From positions 1,717,565 to 1,781,564 of the forward strand of contig NC_067202.1 in assembly GCF_000699445.3 (NCBI RefSeq): a stretch of 64,000 bases of DNA. The letters run 5' to 3'. This document shows positions 44,251-54,869 of this stretch, in pieces. Origin of the DNA: Schistosoma haematobium (taxonomy: Eukaryota > Platyhelminthes > Trematoda > Strigeidida > Schistosomatidae). The stretch's first letter is position 1. Every line of letters begins with the position of its first letter. The translations under genes were made by a program, and so were the position numbers. Below the pieces are notes generated by a model. That model ran no database searches. It was not told the origin of the DNA and was given only the letters and a program-made list of their open reading frames with translations.

Positions 44251-44345
44251 CACTTCTAAGGTTACTGCCGGTCCCATGACCGGATAAAAAAAGGAGGACT
44301 GGGCATGGAGTCAGCAACTCCATCCCGTAGAAAGCAACCTTGCTA
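44250..44345 (-). repeat. Short GC-rich dispersed repeat, copy 3
   Basis: TACTGCCGGTCCCATGACCG, GGACTGGGCATGGAGTCAGC, CCATCCCGTAGAAAGC; reverse of 8375-8478. Confidence 0.8.
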
Positions 44346-44349
44346 AGAA

Positions 44350-44650
44350 AACGCTAACTCCATGACCAGTGGAGACAGGCATCTACCTCAGTATAATGAA
44401 AGATGGTCGGGCAATTTCGTGGATTGTTTTGGGTTGGATGACGGATCGGTGATCAAGAGGTTAAGCGCTGGCGCGCGAGACTGAAGGCCCTGGGTTCAAA
44501 TCCGGCGAGCGGGATGGTAGATGCGCACTACCACTGAGGAGTCCCACAATAGGGCGAAACGGTCATCCAGTGTTTCCAGGTTTTCAACGGCGGTCTAACG
44601 TAAATCGGTTCATGACCTCAATCAAAAACTTAATAACCTCCACAACCCTA
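44350..44650 (+). repeat. Family A element, well preserved, ribozyme with insert
   Basis: tRNA-like part GGATCGGTGATCAAGAGGTT, B box GGTTCAAATCC. The hammerhead at 44525-44575 has core CUGAGGA and GAAAC but a CCA insert between stem I and the core, and an AUC triplet. Tail GGCGGTCTAACGTAAATCGG to ACCTCCACAACCC. Confidence 0.8.
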
Positions 44651-44774
44651 ACCAAAATAAACAATAATTACCATGTGTGTAGTATATTTACATATAAGAA
44701 AATCTAGTCACATGAAACTGTGACAGATACAACCTACACATTCAACCAATCTCCATAAAAATTTCTTCAAATAA

Positions 44775-45057
44775 ACAACGAAGCAATCAGATTTAGGATA
44801 ACAGGTGATAGATCTCGGTGTGAAATTCACTCATCCATTCGTCCAAATAGCATCTTGACATTATAGCTGATATTAGTTCGTAATGCGAACCCTTCAAATT
44901 GAATTCCTAGTCCTTAACCATCAACTATAAATCATTGTGTTTATTCTTCAAATTACTATATATAACCTTGATTTAACCCCGATTTTAAGTAAGTAGACAT
45001 TGTCGAAGTGACTTTAGTGTCTGACAAAGTTCTTCATTCATAAATTATAGTCTCATC
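44775..45057. mobile_element. Merlin-type MITE, left end eroded
   Basis: GGATAACAGGTGATAGATCT interior and right end TTCATTCATAAATTATAGTC TCATC match 25857-26148. Confidence 0.8.
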
Positions 45058-45226
45058 ATCCTATATATATAGTCTAAATGAAAAAAAAGGGATATTCATT
45101 ATTGTGTTGTTAAGCTAGCATTTCATTATGATTGGTTCATATTACCTTAGATTAATTGATTCTCAATATTAGTTAGTGAAAATATGATTGGTTATTTATC
45201 CCAATATTAAACAATCATCGAATACA

Positions 45227-45918
<692 letters not shown>

Positions 45919-46072
45919 CCCTCCTTTTATAATACACGATTATTACATTTACCTTTAATGATATTCGTTTAACTTTTATAATGGAATATACAATTATAGG
46001 AATGATCATTATGATTAGTATAAATTATTAGTTCAAAATAAAACAAAACAAATTAGGGATTGATTTGTAGCG

Positions 46073-46662
46073 ATGGGTAATTCAAATCATCGATTTCATA
46101 CATTGAAACAATATAATAATACTATTGATATAACAACAACAACAACAACAACAAACTATAAATCTATTCCATTAATCAATAATAAAATCAATAATCGACA
46201 AACATCTATCAATCAATATCATGATAATAATAATAATAACAGTTTAATCAATGATAATAAAAAAATGAATCATAAACAAAATGATCATGATCATGATCTG
46301 GATCTGGATCTGGATCATAATCTTAATCTTGATCTTGATCAAACAGAATTAGATCTAACTATTAATAATTCATTGAATAAAATAAATTATGAATTATTAC
46401 ATAAGAATGATTCCTTTATTATTAATAATAATAATAATGAATCCTTAATACAACATTATTCTCCTAATCGATATAATCATGTTGATAATGATGATCATTA
46501 TCTATTGCATAGCAACAAGACTAATCAATTTAATTTGATAAAAAATAAAAAATATAAAAAAAATTTATATTTATTAAAAAAAATACAAAAATTTTATTTT
46601 TATTGTATACATCATTTATTGAAATTAAATTATCATAGAATCATAGAAACCAATGAATCCAT
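46073..46662 (+). CDS. Candidate alternative first exon with MGNS start
   Basis: An ATG in fair context (GCGATGG) opens a 196-codon frame that runs two bases into the next codon and meets a perfect GTAAGT donor at 46663. Phase 2 is exactly what the acceptor at 51301 needs, so splicing there stays open. The peptide begins MGNSNHRF, which fits an N-myristoylation pattern (Met-Gly, Ser nearby). It then becomes Asn/Asp/His-rich with an alternating Asp-Leu run near residues 73-92 and a Lys-rich end. A stop (TGA at 46061) precedes the ATG in frame. The only nearby upstream AG (46069-46070) gives the wrong phase for the 39913 donor, so it cannot be an internal exon of the long form. It could also start an unrelated nested gene, or be a chance low-complexity ORF. 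Confidence 0.45.
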
Positions 46663-46829
46663 GTAAGTGTTGTTTTTTGTTGTTGTGTTTATCTTTATCT
46701 CTATGATACTTAGATGATATGGTTTGTATATGTATATATATCCTAGAACTATCAAGTAAAGAATGAAGTTGTTAGGATACTTTAATTCATTCAAGCTGAA
46801 ATATTCTATACGAAAGAAGTACTGTTGAA

Positions 46830-47010
46830 TGCCCAGCTTAATTGTATAGAGGTTAGGCATTCATCTACAGGACAGAGTACTCTAGGTTCGATTGTGATTG
46901 TAGACTACTATGGAATTCATTTATGAGATTATACAGTCATTTAATACTTTTAGGATTCCGATGGTAGTCTAACTTAGAACGATTTATAATTTCAAGAAAA
47001 CTGCAAAACA
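46830..47010 (+). repeat. Family A relic
   Basis: TAGAGGTTAGGCATTCATC, CTAGGTTCGATTGTGATTG and TTTTAGGATTCCGATGGTAG; ribozyme decayed. Confidence 0.5.
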
Positions 47011-47139
47011 TGATATCATTGTATAGTGGATTAATCTCGTTGTAGATATATCTTTGTGAATATACTAGGTAATCTATATGTAAAGAATCTTTTCAGATTG
47101 TATGTTTTGATCTATCAAAATCATAAATAGCAAATTAAA

Positions 47140-47275
47140 CTTTTACTCATGAGGATCGTGGATTTGCACTGCTGATGAGTCCCATAATAGGACGAAACGA
47201 CCATCCAGTGCTTCCAGGTTTCCAACGGGGGTCTAACATCTTAATAAAAAAAACTAAATAATCTTAACAACCCCT
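47140..47275 (+). repeat. Family A 3' end fragment bearing a ribozyme
   Basis: Starts in GAGGATCGTGGATTTGCACT, without a tRNA-like part, and continues to the tail ACTAAATAATCTTAACAACCC. Confidence 0.75.
47166..47211 (+). ncRNA. Type I hammerhead ribozyme, family A, consensus CUGAUGA core
   Basis: Stem I GCACUG/CAGUGC perfect, core CUGAUGA (the classical form), stem II GUCC/GGAC with loop CAUAAUA, GAAA, cleavage triplet AUC. Stem III is only one pair (A-U) because C faces A. No pol III head remains upstream; it could be transcribed only as part of the CH gene intron, on the same strand. Confidence 0.82.
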
Positions 47276-47600
47276 GAACTAATTTTTTTCCAAATAATCA
47301 TTTCATTATCCATACTATTCAATTTATAAGTTCGTTACTTTTATTTAATTATACCCCTTTTGTTATGATGGGTTTTATTCGAAATCGGATACTGACACAA
47401 AGTGCTACGCATTCAAACCCCAGTCTTTAGAAAATCAATCCATTTTTAACCAATAATATACATTTGTCCTTTAGGTTACCTCCGATTCCTATCGATTGAC
47501 CTTTTCATTTGGCTACTTCTGTCTGGCTTACCATATCACTTTTATTAAGAAAGGGTATTATGAAGACTAATTAGTTTGAAATTCACGTGATGCATCGCTA
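47276..47600. other. Intron sequence, nothing identified
   Basis: No repeat matched and no ORF. Confidence 0.35.
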
Positions 47601-47602
47601 TT

Positions 47603-47870
47603 ATCAGAAGAGGTTTGTAGAGATTTTTAGAAGTTTTCACAGATTAAAATCATGAGTCAGTTGAAGCTAGACCACCATTGAAGACCTGGAAGCACTGGAT
47701 GGCCGTTTCGTCCTAGTATGGGACTCCTTAGCAGTGCTATTAGTTATAAAAAACATTAAAACCTGGGAAACATTAGATGTCCTTTTCGTCTGAATATGGT
47801 ACTGTCTAACAGTATCCAGGATTGTTGAAACCTATGAGAACAGTTTAACTATTAGACCAATAACTTGACC
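47603..47870 (-). repeat. Family A arms, two nested fragments
   Basis: CAGAAGAGGTTTGTAGAG, GCTAGACCACCATTGAAGAC, antisense hammerhead at 47690-47735 with perfect stems but core CUAAGGA (invariant G lost). A second decayed arm from 47756 follows. Confidence 0.75.
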
Positions 47871-48275
47871 CCTAATATTTCACATAATATTCCACATAAT
47901 ATCTTAAGTGGACTAGTGTTAGAAATGTCAATGACAGAATGTTTACTCAGATGTTCTTTATATTTGGATTTTTCTTGATCATCAACAATGTTGTTTTGAT
48001 ATTTCTTCATAGTACATTCTATCTGCTTCCACTTTCTCGCTATTGCTAAAATAAATTCTATCAATTTAAGTTAATACAATTTAATGAGCCATATTTAACC
48101 ACTAACAAATGATACCGTATCTTTGTAGTTTTTAAAGAGAATATGGGATATATCATATGAATGGTAAAACTGACAACAACAATTTGCATCAAAATGATAT
48201 TTTAGAGATTACCTATAATCAACAAAGTACAAAGCTTCTCTACATTTAAGTGATTGACAATAGAGTGATCATTTT
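47871..48275. other. Intron sequence, nothing identified
   Basis: A 70-codon minus frame (47852-48064) lacks recognisable features. Confidence 0.35.
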
Positions 48276-48278
48276 TCA

Positions 48279-48700
48279 TTGAGATCATCAACCGATTGAT
48301 TTTAGGTCACCATTGAAAACCTCCACGATCTCGCTCGCCGGATTCTAACCCAGCGCCTTCAGTCTCGCGCGCGAGCGCTTAACCTTTAGACCACAGAGCC
48401 GGTATCTAACGGTGTTAATGTTCAACCTCAACCAATCCACGGAATTTACGCGACCATCTTCCATTATACTGAGATAGATACCTGTCTCTACTCGAGAATT
48501 CCCTCATGAAGTTATTCATTAGCGAGTACATGGTAATCATCACTAGAGTGTTCGAATCCCCCGAGCGGGATCGTGGATGCGCACTACCGCTGAGGAGTCT
48601 CACAATAGGGTGAAACGGTTGTCTAGTAGTTTCAGGTTTTCAATGGTGGTCTCACATCTATCGATTCATGATCGTAATTAAAAACCTAATAATCTTCACA
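48279..48700. repeat. Family A palindrome with deletions
   Basis: Left arm TGATTTTAGGTCACCATTGA jumps over the ribozyme to CTCCACGATCTCGC, then antisense B and A boxes (GGATTCTAACCCAGC; CCACAGAGCCGG). A plus hammerhead at 48575-48625 follows with CUGAGGA, GAAAC, a CCG insert and wobble-only stem II. Tail to 48700. Confidence 0.75.
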
Positions 48701-48989
48701 ACCCTGTACGGAAGTGATCATTATTTGGGATGAATTCATATGAAAATTAAATAGTTCAGTGATAACATCTCTGATCATTATATTAAGCAACATACCCAGT
48801 ACTAAATACATAGGTGGGGTATTGGTTCCTTTGCAGTTACGAAGACTATTTGAAAACAATTGCTAGTTAGTATGAATATTGAAGTAAACAATACTTTTTG
48901 GTGACACTCTTCAACTATCCAACATCGAATATTAAGTCACTAAAAGAAGTTATTATACTGAACCCTTTCTATGTCTACCTGTTCAATAT

Positions 48990-49540
48990 CACTAGCCTGT
49001 ACATTTCAGTCACTCATTCAGTTACGATATAGGACCTGGCACATATATACATCCATCAAAGTTACCATACCACATTAGCACAAACGAGATAGAACAAAGA
49101 TATTAAGCAATTTTAATCTCACTGTTTGCGGGAAGACAGAGAGTGTATACACCGACGCCATTCTGATCGATTCCCAGCCATGTCACACAGAGTCACCAAG
49201 CATTGAATACGATAGTCACACGGACCCCAAACAAGTAGTCTGCATCTTCCATCATGGCTCAAACTGGAAATTAGTGATTTCAAGTACTGGTGCCATGTTT
49301 TCATTTGGCCACCCCTAACTTGCTTCCAACCATCCTCAACACTAGTCATCATTGCGTGTCGTGGTAATCGGTGTCCAGGCATACGTAACACGTGGCTCAA
49401 CCATTTCAGTCGATGAAAATTTGCAATCTTATCAGGTGATTTACCATCATTCCCTAATACTTTGCGTCTTACCTCACTATTTCTTACCCAGTGATCCCAG
49501 CAGATGCGAGCAATATTTCTAAGACTGCATATTTAAGGTC
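48990..49540 (-). pseudogene. Second LINE family, RT C-terminal end
   Basis: The minus frame 49119-49400 reads HVLRMPGHRLPRHAMMTSVE, DGWKQVRGGQMKTWHQYLKS, LISSLSHDGRCRLLVWGPCD and ends SEWRRCIHSLSSRKQ. The sequence between GACTTACTTACC-like and CTAAGGC-like ends matches 56490-57120. Truncated and shifted outside this frame. Confidence 0.82.
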
Positions 49541-49895
49541 TAGCTTCCACGGACTTACACTTGGTAAATGAAACAATAATAATATTATTGTCTGTAATTA
49601 GATCAACCGAACTTGTTCGGTGTTTATGTCTGCACAATACAATATTGATCATGAATCTTTGATTGATTCGAATAAGAAATCAATCGAAATCAGAGGTGTT
49701 CTTTTTTTCTTCTTCAATCCTTTATGTATTTTCGCCTATATATAGATACATACTACACATAGTTTATGTGAACATTTTCAATATTTGAAAGATTAATCAT
49801 ATAAATGGTGTGAAATGCCAAATGGCTTAATTTAACCCAATGTATATATGGAATTATTCATGTTCTATCATTGAATTAATTATTATAATAATCAT
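49541..49895. other. Intron sequence, nothing identified
   Basis: No repeat matched. Confidence 0.35.
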
Positions 49896-49899
49896 TATT

Positions 49900-50180
49900 A
49901 TTTAAACACATAAACATTGATACAACGAAGCACCAAGTAGATATACGTCACACAAGTTACTTGATATGTGTGTGTGTGAGCTACGATACTGCTCCGGTGC
50001 CCAAACAGAAACAGGTGGTTTTCTCAGGAAGACCCATCCAGAGTGTTCGACGTAATGGTCTAATCCACAAGGCAATGAAGCGACGTTAGGAGATACAGTC
50101 ACATGGTAGCCAGTTACCAACTATTGGTTCATACGCCATTTGCTCATTCAGGATCCTGGAGACCATGTTTGAATCAGGGT
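49900..50180 (-). repeat. GC-rich dispersed repeat, copy 3 (partial)
   Basis: ACACATAAACATTGATACAA, GATACTGCTCCGGTGCCCAA, GGTAGCCAGTTACCAACTAT, CAGGATCCTGGAGACCATG; 3' half only. Confidence 0.75.
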
Positions 50181-50294
50181 TTTCCAACTCCTCTGTGTCC
50201 ACCATATCAATATCAATCAGATAGAAATATACAAATTAATTAATATTAATTATTTTTCTTGGAGTAAATGAATCTTTGGTAACAACAGAATCAA

Positions 50295-50415
50295 GAATGT
50301 TCATTCCGTCTTATTTCTTGTTCGTCAGTTAGATGTATCTACACTGGAAATCGAACTCAGAAATCTTTCACTTCAAAAGCCTTACGCGTTATCCATTGAG
50401 TTGTTGAGTCCAAAT
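50295..50415 (-). repeat. Sm-alpha fragment, decayed
   Basis: CATTCCGTCTTATTTCTTGT, TCGTCAGTTAGATGTATCTA, AAATCGAACTCAG, TTATCCATTGAGTTGTTGAG in antisense. Confidence 0.65.
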
Positions 50416-50773
50416 TTTTACCATATTATTTAATAGATATGATATATTGATATCAGTATTAGTAAGGGTTCAAAGTACCCCATTGTTACTATCAAAGATT
50501 GAGTTTTGATTAGTTTTCGTTGGTATAAATCCACCCTCTGAGAATTCCCTTGTTATAAACATTTTGATATGGGTATTTTAGAATAAATAGTTTGTGTATA
50601 AATGTGACTGAATAGAATGAGACTGCATCAACAAAAGGTTTAATTCAAATACATCTTGGCAACGGTAAACAATTATCTATATCATACATTGTTAGTGTAT
50701 AAAAGAAACTACTATTTTCCAATATTACAATTTGTCTAAACAAGAAGTAAATTTATATACACATATATATTTT

Positions 50774-51232
50774 CAGAAGAGGTTTTGTGAAGATATTTGT
50801 AATTTCAATAGTTGAAATCATGATTCAATTGAAGCTAGACCACCACGGAAAACTTGAAAGCACTGGATGACCGTTTCGTCCTAGTATGGGACTTCTCAGT
50901 AGTGCGCATTTGCTACCCCTCCCCTCACGAGATTCGAACCCAGGACCTATCAGACAATTATATACGGTGGCGTAATTTCGTGGATTGGTTGAAGTTAGAC
51001 ATTAACACCGTTGTGAGCCTGCCCAGTGGTCTAATGGTTAAGCGCTCACGCGCGAGACTGAAGGTCTTGTGTTCAATCTATTGAGCATGATCGTGGATAC
51101 GCACTGCTGAGGAGTCCCACAATACGATGAGATGGCCGTTCAGTGCTTTCAGGTTTTCCATAGTGGTCTATCTTCAATTGACTCATGATTTCAGTCAGTG
51201 AAATTTCTAAAATCTTCACAAAACCCCTTCTG
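50774..51232. repeat. Complete family A palindrome, both outer ends present
   Basis: 459 bp. CAGAAGAGGTTTTGTGAAGA at the left faces TCTTCACAAAACCCCTTCTG at the right. The left arm has an antisense hammerhead (about 50862-50908; minus core CUGAGAA) and antisense B box. The centre has a plus tRNA-like part (CCCAGTGGTCTAATGGTTAA). The right arm has a plus hammerhead (about 51097-51142; core CUGAGGA and perfect stem I, but GAAA reads GAGA). It ends 68 nt before the exon at 51301. The 76-codon frame at 50854 is a shadow. Confidence 0.85.
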
Positions 51233-51300
51233 ATAACTAAGATTAGTTAATGGTATAAACTGTAACATTTTTTCTCTGTTTTTTAAATTATTTATTTCAG

Positions 51301-51556
51301 AACTATTCACAGAGAAGCGTCTTTATCTACAGCACCAATCAATATTAGATCAGCTTTACCGAATTTGAATTCTGGTTCCAGAGGTTATTATCATCAAACT
51401 AATCCATCACAATCAATACCATCGAATAATTATCCTGATAGTAGAAATGGAAATACAATAAGAAGTGGACGTTCAACAAATGAATTACCACAAATAGTTG
51501 ATTCAATGAATGAAGTACAACAGCTTAGATCACAGTTGAATATGTTGTCGAAACTT
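51301..51556 (+). CDS. CH-domain gene, linker to coiled-coil exon
   Basis: A 256-nt exon after TTTATTTCAG, ending CTT|GTAAGT. With the two bases carried from 39913 it reads RTIHREASLSTAPINIRSAL, then a polar Ser/Asn/Gly stretch, and ends with a helix (VDSMNEVQQLRSQLNMLSKL) with leucines at heptad spacing, the start of a coiled coil. It exits in phase 0. Its 5' codon can also be completed by the candidate first exon at 46073-46662. Confidence 0.85.
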
Positions 51557-51559
51557 GTA

Positions 51560-52110
51560 AGTGTATTGATCGTTTGGTAAAAAAAATAATTTCAGGAAGG
51601 TGTTTATAAGACAAGTATTAAACTGTGTTTATGAATCAATGAATGAATGAAGAAGGTCAGAGCTATGTGAAGTGGTAGCACTAGTAGTCGCAATAGTGTG
51701 AATTCGAAATGATTCTCAAGTTATGGTAAAGTATTTCTTCTATTAGGACTTGAAAAGGAACCTGGACTAATTTTGTTCGTCTTGTCAGTCTAATATCTTG
51801 ATCCCGGAGGTTAAAGGGACAATATTTGAGATCGGTAATACACCATACTTTTGTGAGTAGTAGTAGTAGTTGTTGTTGTTGTTGTACCAGCTAAGAACTT
51901 TTTAATTCTCAAGTACTAAAGGTATTCTGTCTTTAGAATCGATTCTCTGAACCAGTCGACATTTAATTAATCAGTTTCTTAAATAGTTAGATGACTTATC
52001 TATTAGTGAATTCAGTATCTTATCGTCCTGTTCGTATTTCACATTGATTGCCAAGATTGTTAGTATTAAGTTACAGAGTGACTATAATAAGATAATCAAT
52101 TATGATATAT
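51560..52110. other. Intron sequence; short (TTG)n tract near 51865
   Basis: GTAGTAGTAGTTGTTGTTG at 51859-51883; nothing else. Confidence 0.4.
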
Positions 52111-52114
52111 TTTT

Positions 52115-52250
52115 ATGAATTGTCTAATCCAAAGGCGCTGGGTTCGAGTCCTAGAGTGAACATCAACTCTGAGATGCAGGTACATCCAGCTGGTCAAAAC
52201 ACGCATCCTGGATTCCACTGCTAATCACCATCATCTCTGTTTAGAATGTT
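52115..52250 (+). repeat. Sm-alpha element with ribozyme core deleted
   Basis: GCTGGGTTCGAGTCCTAGAG, GATGCAGGTACATCCAGCTG, then directly GTCAAAACACGCATCC and TGGATTCCACTGCTAATCAC: core and stem II are gone. Confidence 0.8.
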
Positions 52251-52553
52251 AGTGACTTAGGGCAATTTCCAGACTGTTTGTACATGATGCACAGATGCCA
52301 ATAAGAAACTGATCAATTACAGTCTTAAATAGCAATGGGTAGATACAAGTAATAACAACACCAAGTGAATTCAATGGTTATATGTTAGGAAAAAAATATT
52401 ACACATTGAAAGGTGTGAAGTTCTTTGATTCTATCACTAAAGAGGTTGAGGAGGAGAGAAAAGCTGAAAAGTTGTAAATCGAGCTGCTGATGCCAATTCA
52501 TTATTGTTTGTAAGTTGTTTGCATTACTTGTGTTATTCCTTCATTTTGCATAG

Positions 52554-52622
52554 ATTGAATCAGATGGTTCTAATCCTGTACGTACTGCTTCAGTATTACG
52601 TCAAACAGCGGCAAAAAGTACA
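52554..52622 (+). CDS. CH-domain gene, 69-nt exon
   Basis: Acceptor TTTGCATAG and donor ACA|GTAAGT bound 23 in-frame codons (IESDGSNPVRTASVLRQTAA and three more). Phase 0 at both ends, so it could be a cassette exon. The sequence is polar with a short predicted helix; no domain is recognised. Support is splice borders, phase continuity and position between coiled-coil exons. Confidence 0.72.
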
Positions 52623-52724
52623 GTAAGTCATTGAGATTTAAATTTCATTTCAGTATAGATTTGTAAGTAGATTATTAGATTTCATAATTTACATGACGAA
52701 ATGATCTTTATTAAATAATTATTA

Positions 52725-53065
52725 AAAGCCTGGAAGTACTGAGCAGCAGTTTCGTCATAGTAGCATGTGTTCATGATCTTACTGTGGACAAAATCTATGA
52801 TTTTTAGGGTTCACGATGAGGATTTCACTCCTAGACTGCGGACACAAGATAATCTCCTGGATGAATTGAGAAGAGCTATTACTCACGATTACTCAGTGAT
52901 TATCAGAAGCCCGGAAATGGCTGAGAAATTTTCAGTTAATCAGTATATACCACAAATACATCTAGAAAATTAGTGAATTATCTGTCCAGGATAGAATTGG
53001 ATGGAGAATGCTAGTGGGCGGCCTATGCCCCTTCATGAGAGTTGACAGGCGTAAGTAAGTAAGCA
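52725..53065. repeat. Family A arm relic plus RTE 3' end
   Basis: 52728-52775 is a family A arm (CCTGGAAGTACTGAGC; CAGTTTCGTCATAG). 52980-53065 is the RTE end (GGATGGAGAATGCTAGTGGG, CGGCCTATGCCCCTTC, GACAGGCGTAAGTAAGTAAG). Confidence 0.65.
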
Positions 53066-53715
53066 ATGTATCAAAATCTGATTGTATGGTAGCATACTAT
53101 GTCATCTAATTAAACATGTCTCCAGATGTTTGGAAATTGCAAAGATCACCTAACAACGTATAACTCAGATAGTTTTCTGTACGTAAATGAATCTTAAAGT
53201 TTCTGTTTTCATCTCGTACCTTTTCTCTACGATTCAGTTGTAGGAGTTGTCTGAAGATAAAGGATTAACTAGGAAGTCAGTATCATTTGACGTTATACCA
53301 AATATGCATCTAGTAGCCAGTCATATACATTTATCCAACATTAGATCTTTTGAGTTCAGAAATACTTATCAAATGAAGTGATAGAAACGATTTTTAGCTC
53401 AGTCAAATGGTTAAGATGATATCCTTTTACCATGAGATAGATGATTTTGATTTCAGAGCTGTGATTGTCATTCTGAACAATAGTATCAACGTTGGTTTCA
53501 TGTATAAGTGAGATTCTTGTTTATTCCATAAGCCTTAAATTGTTTATTCAGTTGACCTTGTTTATGGCGGATTGTCTTCGTAGGTTTAATTGTCTTTGAT
53601 CGATTCATGAATTCAATGAAATTCATTCATTTTCTTCATCTATTCTTGTATTCAAGTTATCTTAGTCGGTTGACCATTGACCTTTTGGCTTAAATTAATC
53701 TTTCGTTAAACTATA
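53066..53715. other. Intron sequence; foldback relic near 53390-53490
   Basis: TTTTAGCTCAGTCAAATGG, GATGATTTTGATTTCAG and GTCATTCTGAACAATAG recall the foldback arm in order; no gene. Confidence 0.35.
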
Positions 53716-53719
53716 AAAA

Positions 53720-54085
53720 TTCTATAATCTCTACAAACCCCAATATACTAGTAATAATAATCATCTGCTCTAAAGTGATTAATCTCAAGGTGCAATCCCA
53801 GAAGTTCTAGTTAAAGGCAGTAACCATTAGAGTATGAATGTTATTCACTGCAGGTAACGGAAGACGGCCACACAATATAGTGAATTGATTGAAGTCAGAC
53901 ACGTTCACAATTGGATCTCCCCAGCATATATGCGCGATATTAGAGATCGTGGGTTCGATTCTCTTTAGTGGTGGTGGTGGTGGTGTTATGGGTCCTCACT
54001 ACTGAGGAGTACTATGCTAGCACGAAACAGTTATTCAGTCCATCCTGGTAGTCTAGTATAGATCAGTTCATGATTTAACTATGAA
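53720..54085 (+). repeat. Family A element, decayed, with (GGT)n
   Basis: Head at 53740-53830, GGGTTCGATTCTCTTTAGTG, (GGT)5 at 53970-53984, ACTACTGAGGAGTACTATGC, ACGAAACAG; ribozyme lost. Confidence 0.65.
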
Positions 54086-54129
54086 AGTGTTTTAAATGTT
54101 ATCTAAGATATGACGCAATTAGTTGAGTA

Positions 54130-54482
54130 ATATACAATTGTGATTACATCTCAGTCCTACAGGAAGTCGATCACGGCTCGGATAGCTCAGTGGTAACTTG
54201 TCTGACTGTGAAGCTAGGTAACACGAGATCGAGTCCGTCAGGCAGCACCAGTTCCCTTAAGATTACAGGTACACCTTGCTGACGAGTGCCAAGTAGCATG
54301 AAACCTGAGTCCAGGGTTTCCTGTCGACTACCTTTAACCACCATCTAATCACAATATATAGTGCATACAGTGTCGAGTCACCTAGACTGGTAGTCACATT
54401 GCAACATGATCGATAGCATTCGATCTGCACTAAGAAGGACTTGACACACATCACATTCATCACTACCCAATGATCAATTAAT
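54130..54482 (+). repeat. Family C tRNA-headed hammerhead repeat, near full length
   Basis: TTACATCTCAGTCCTACAGG start; tRNA-like head GGCTCGGATAGCTCAGTGGT (A box) and GAGATCGAGTCCG (B box); ACAGGTACACC; ribozyme 54273-54317; GTCGACTACC; then GTGCATACAGTGTCGAGTCA, CACTAAGAAGGACTTGACAC, TGATCAATTAATCG. Reverse copy at 55400-55740. Confidence 0.85.
54273..54317 (+). ncRNA. Type I hammerhead ribozyme, family C, core intact
   Basis: Stem I ACCUUG/CAGGGU (six pairs, one G-U), core CUGACGA, stem II GUGC/GCAU with loop CAAGUA, GAAA, stem III A-U and C-G closing CUGA, cleavage after GUC. All required bases present. It lies 40 nt after a tRNA-like B box and in the sense orientation of the CH gene. 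Confidence 0.85.
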
Positions 54483-54578
54483 CGTGATAATAAAATAAAG
54501 TAAATTAGTCACGTTTCAACTATATTCAAATCTTCTTTTCTTACATTACTTCTCACTTCTTATCTTTATTTTTAATAG

Positions 54579-54607
54579 CAAACTGAATTTGGTTATCTAT
54601 TGGATAG
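54579..54607 (+). CDS. CH-domain gene, 29-nt microexon
   Basis: A very short exon between TTTTTAATAG and a G|GTAAGT donor, coding QTEFGYLLD plus two bases of the next codon. The following exon at 56003 supplies the missing base (AG|A, Arg) and keeps the frame open. Skipping it would shift the frame, so it should be constitutive if real. Schistosome genes are known for small 5' exons; this one is internal. Confidence 0.65.
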
Positions 54608-54869
54608 GTAAGTATTGTTTACTTTCGAATTACAACGTTATTTTATAATAAATCTCCATTCACCTTATTAGTTTCCTGTTAACTGAAGACGATTTTGTAG
54701 AGATTAGCTTCATTTATCAGTTGTATTCGTCATGAATTAATGAATCCGTAAATTAGAACAATCATCATAATGATTATTCAACTAATTTATAACATTAGCT
54801 AACTATTGATAGAATTCAAGATGTTTCTGATGTTGTAGTGAGACACTATGACTATTGAATTCCAAACAT

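Noticed and set aside
46073..46662. Use as an internal cassette exon between 39913 and 51301
   Set aside because: A TGA at 46061 and the only nearby AG (46069-46070) give a wrong phase and an early stop; only a first-exon role is consistent.
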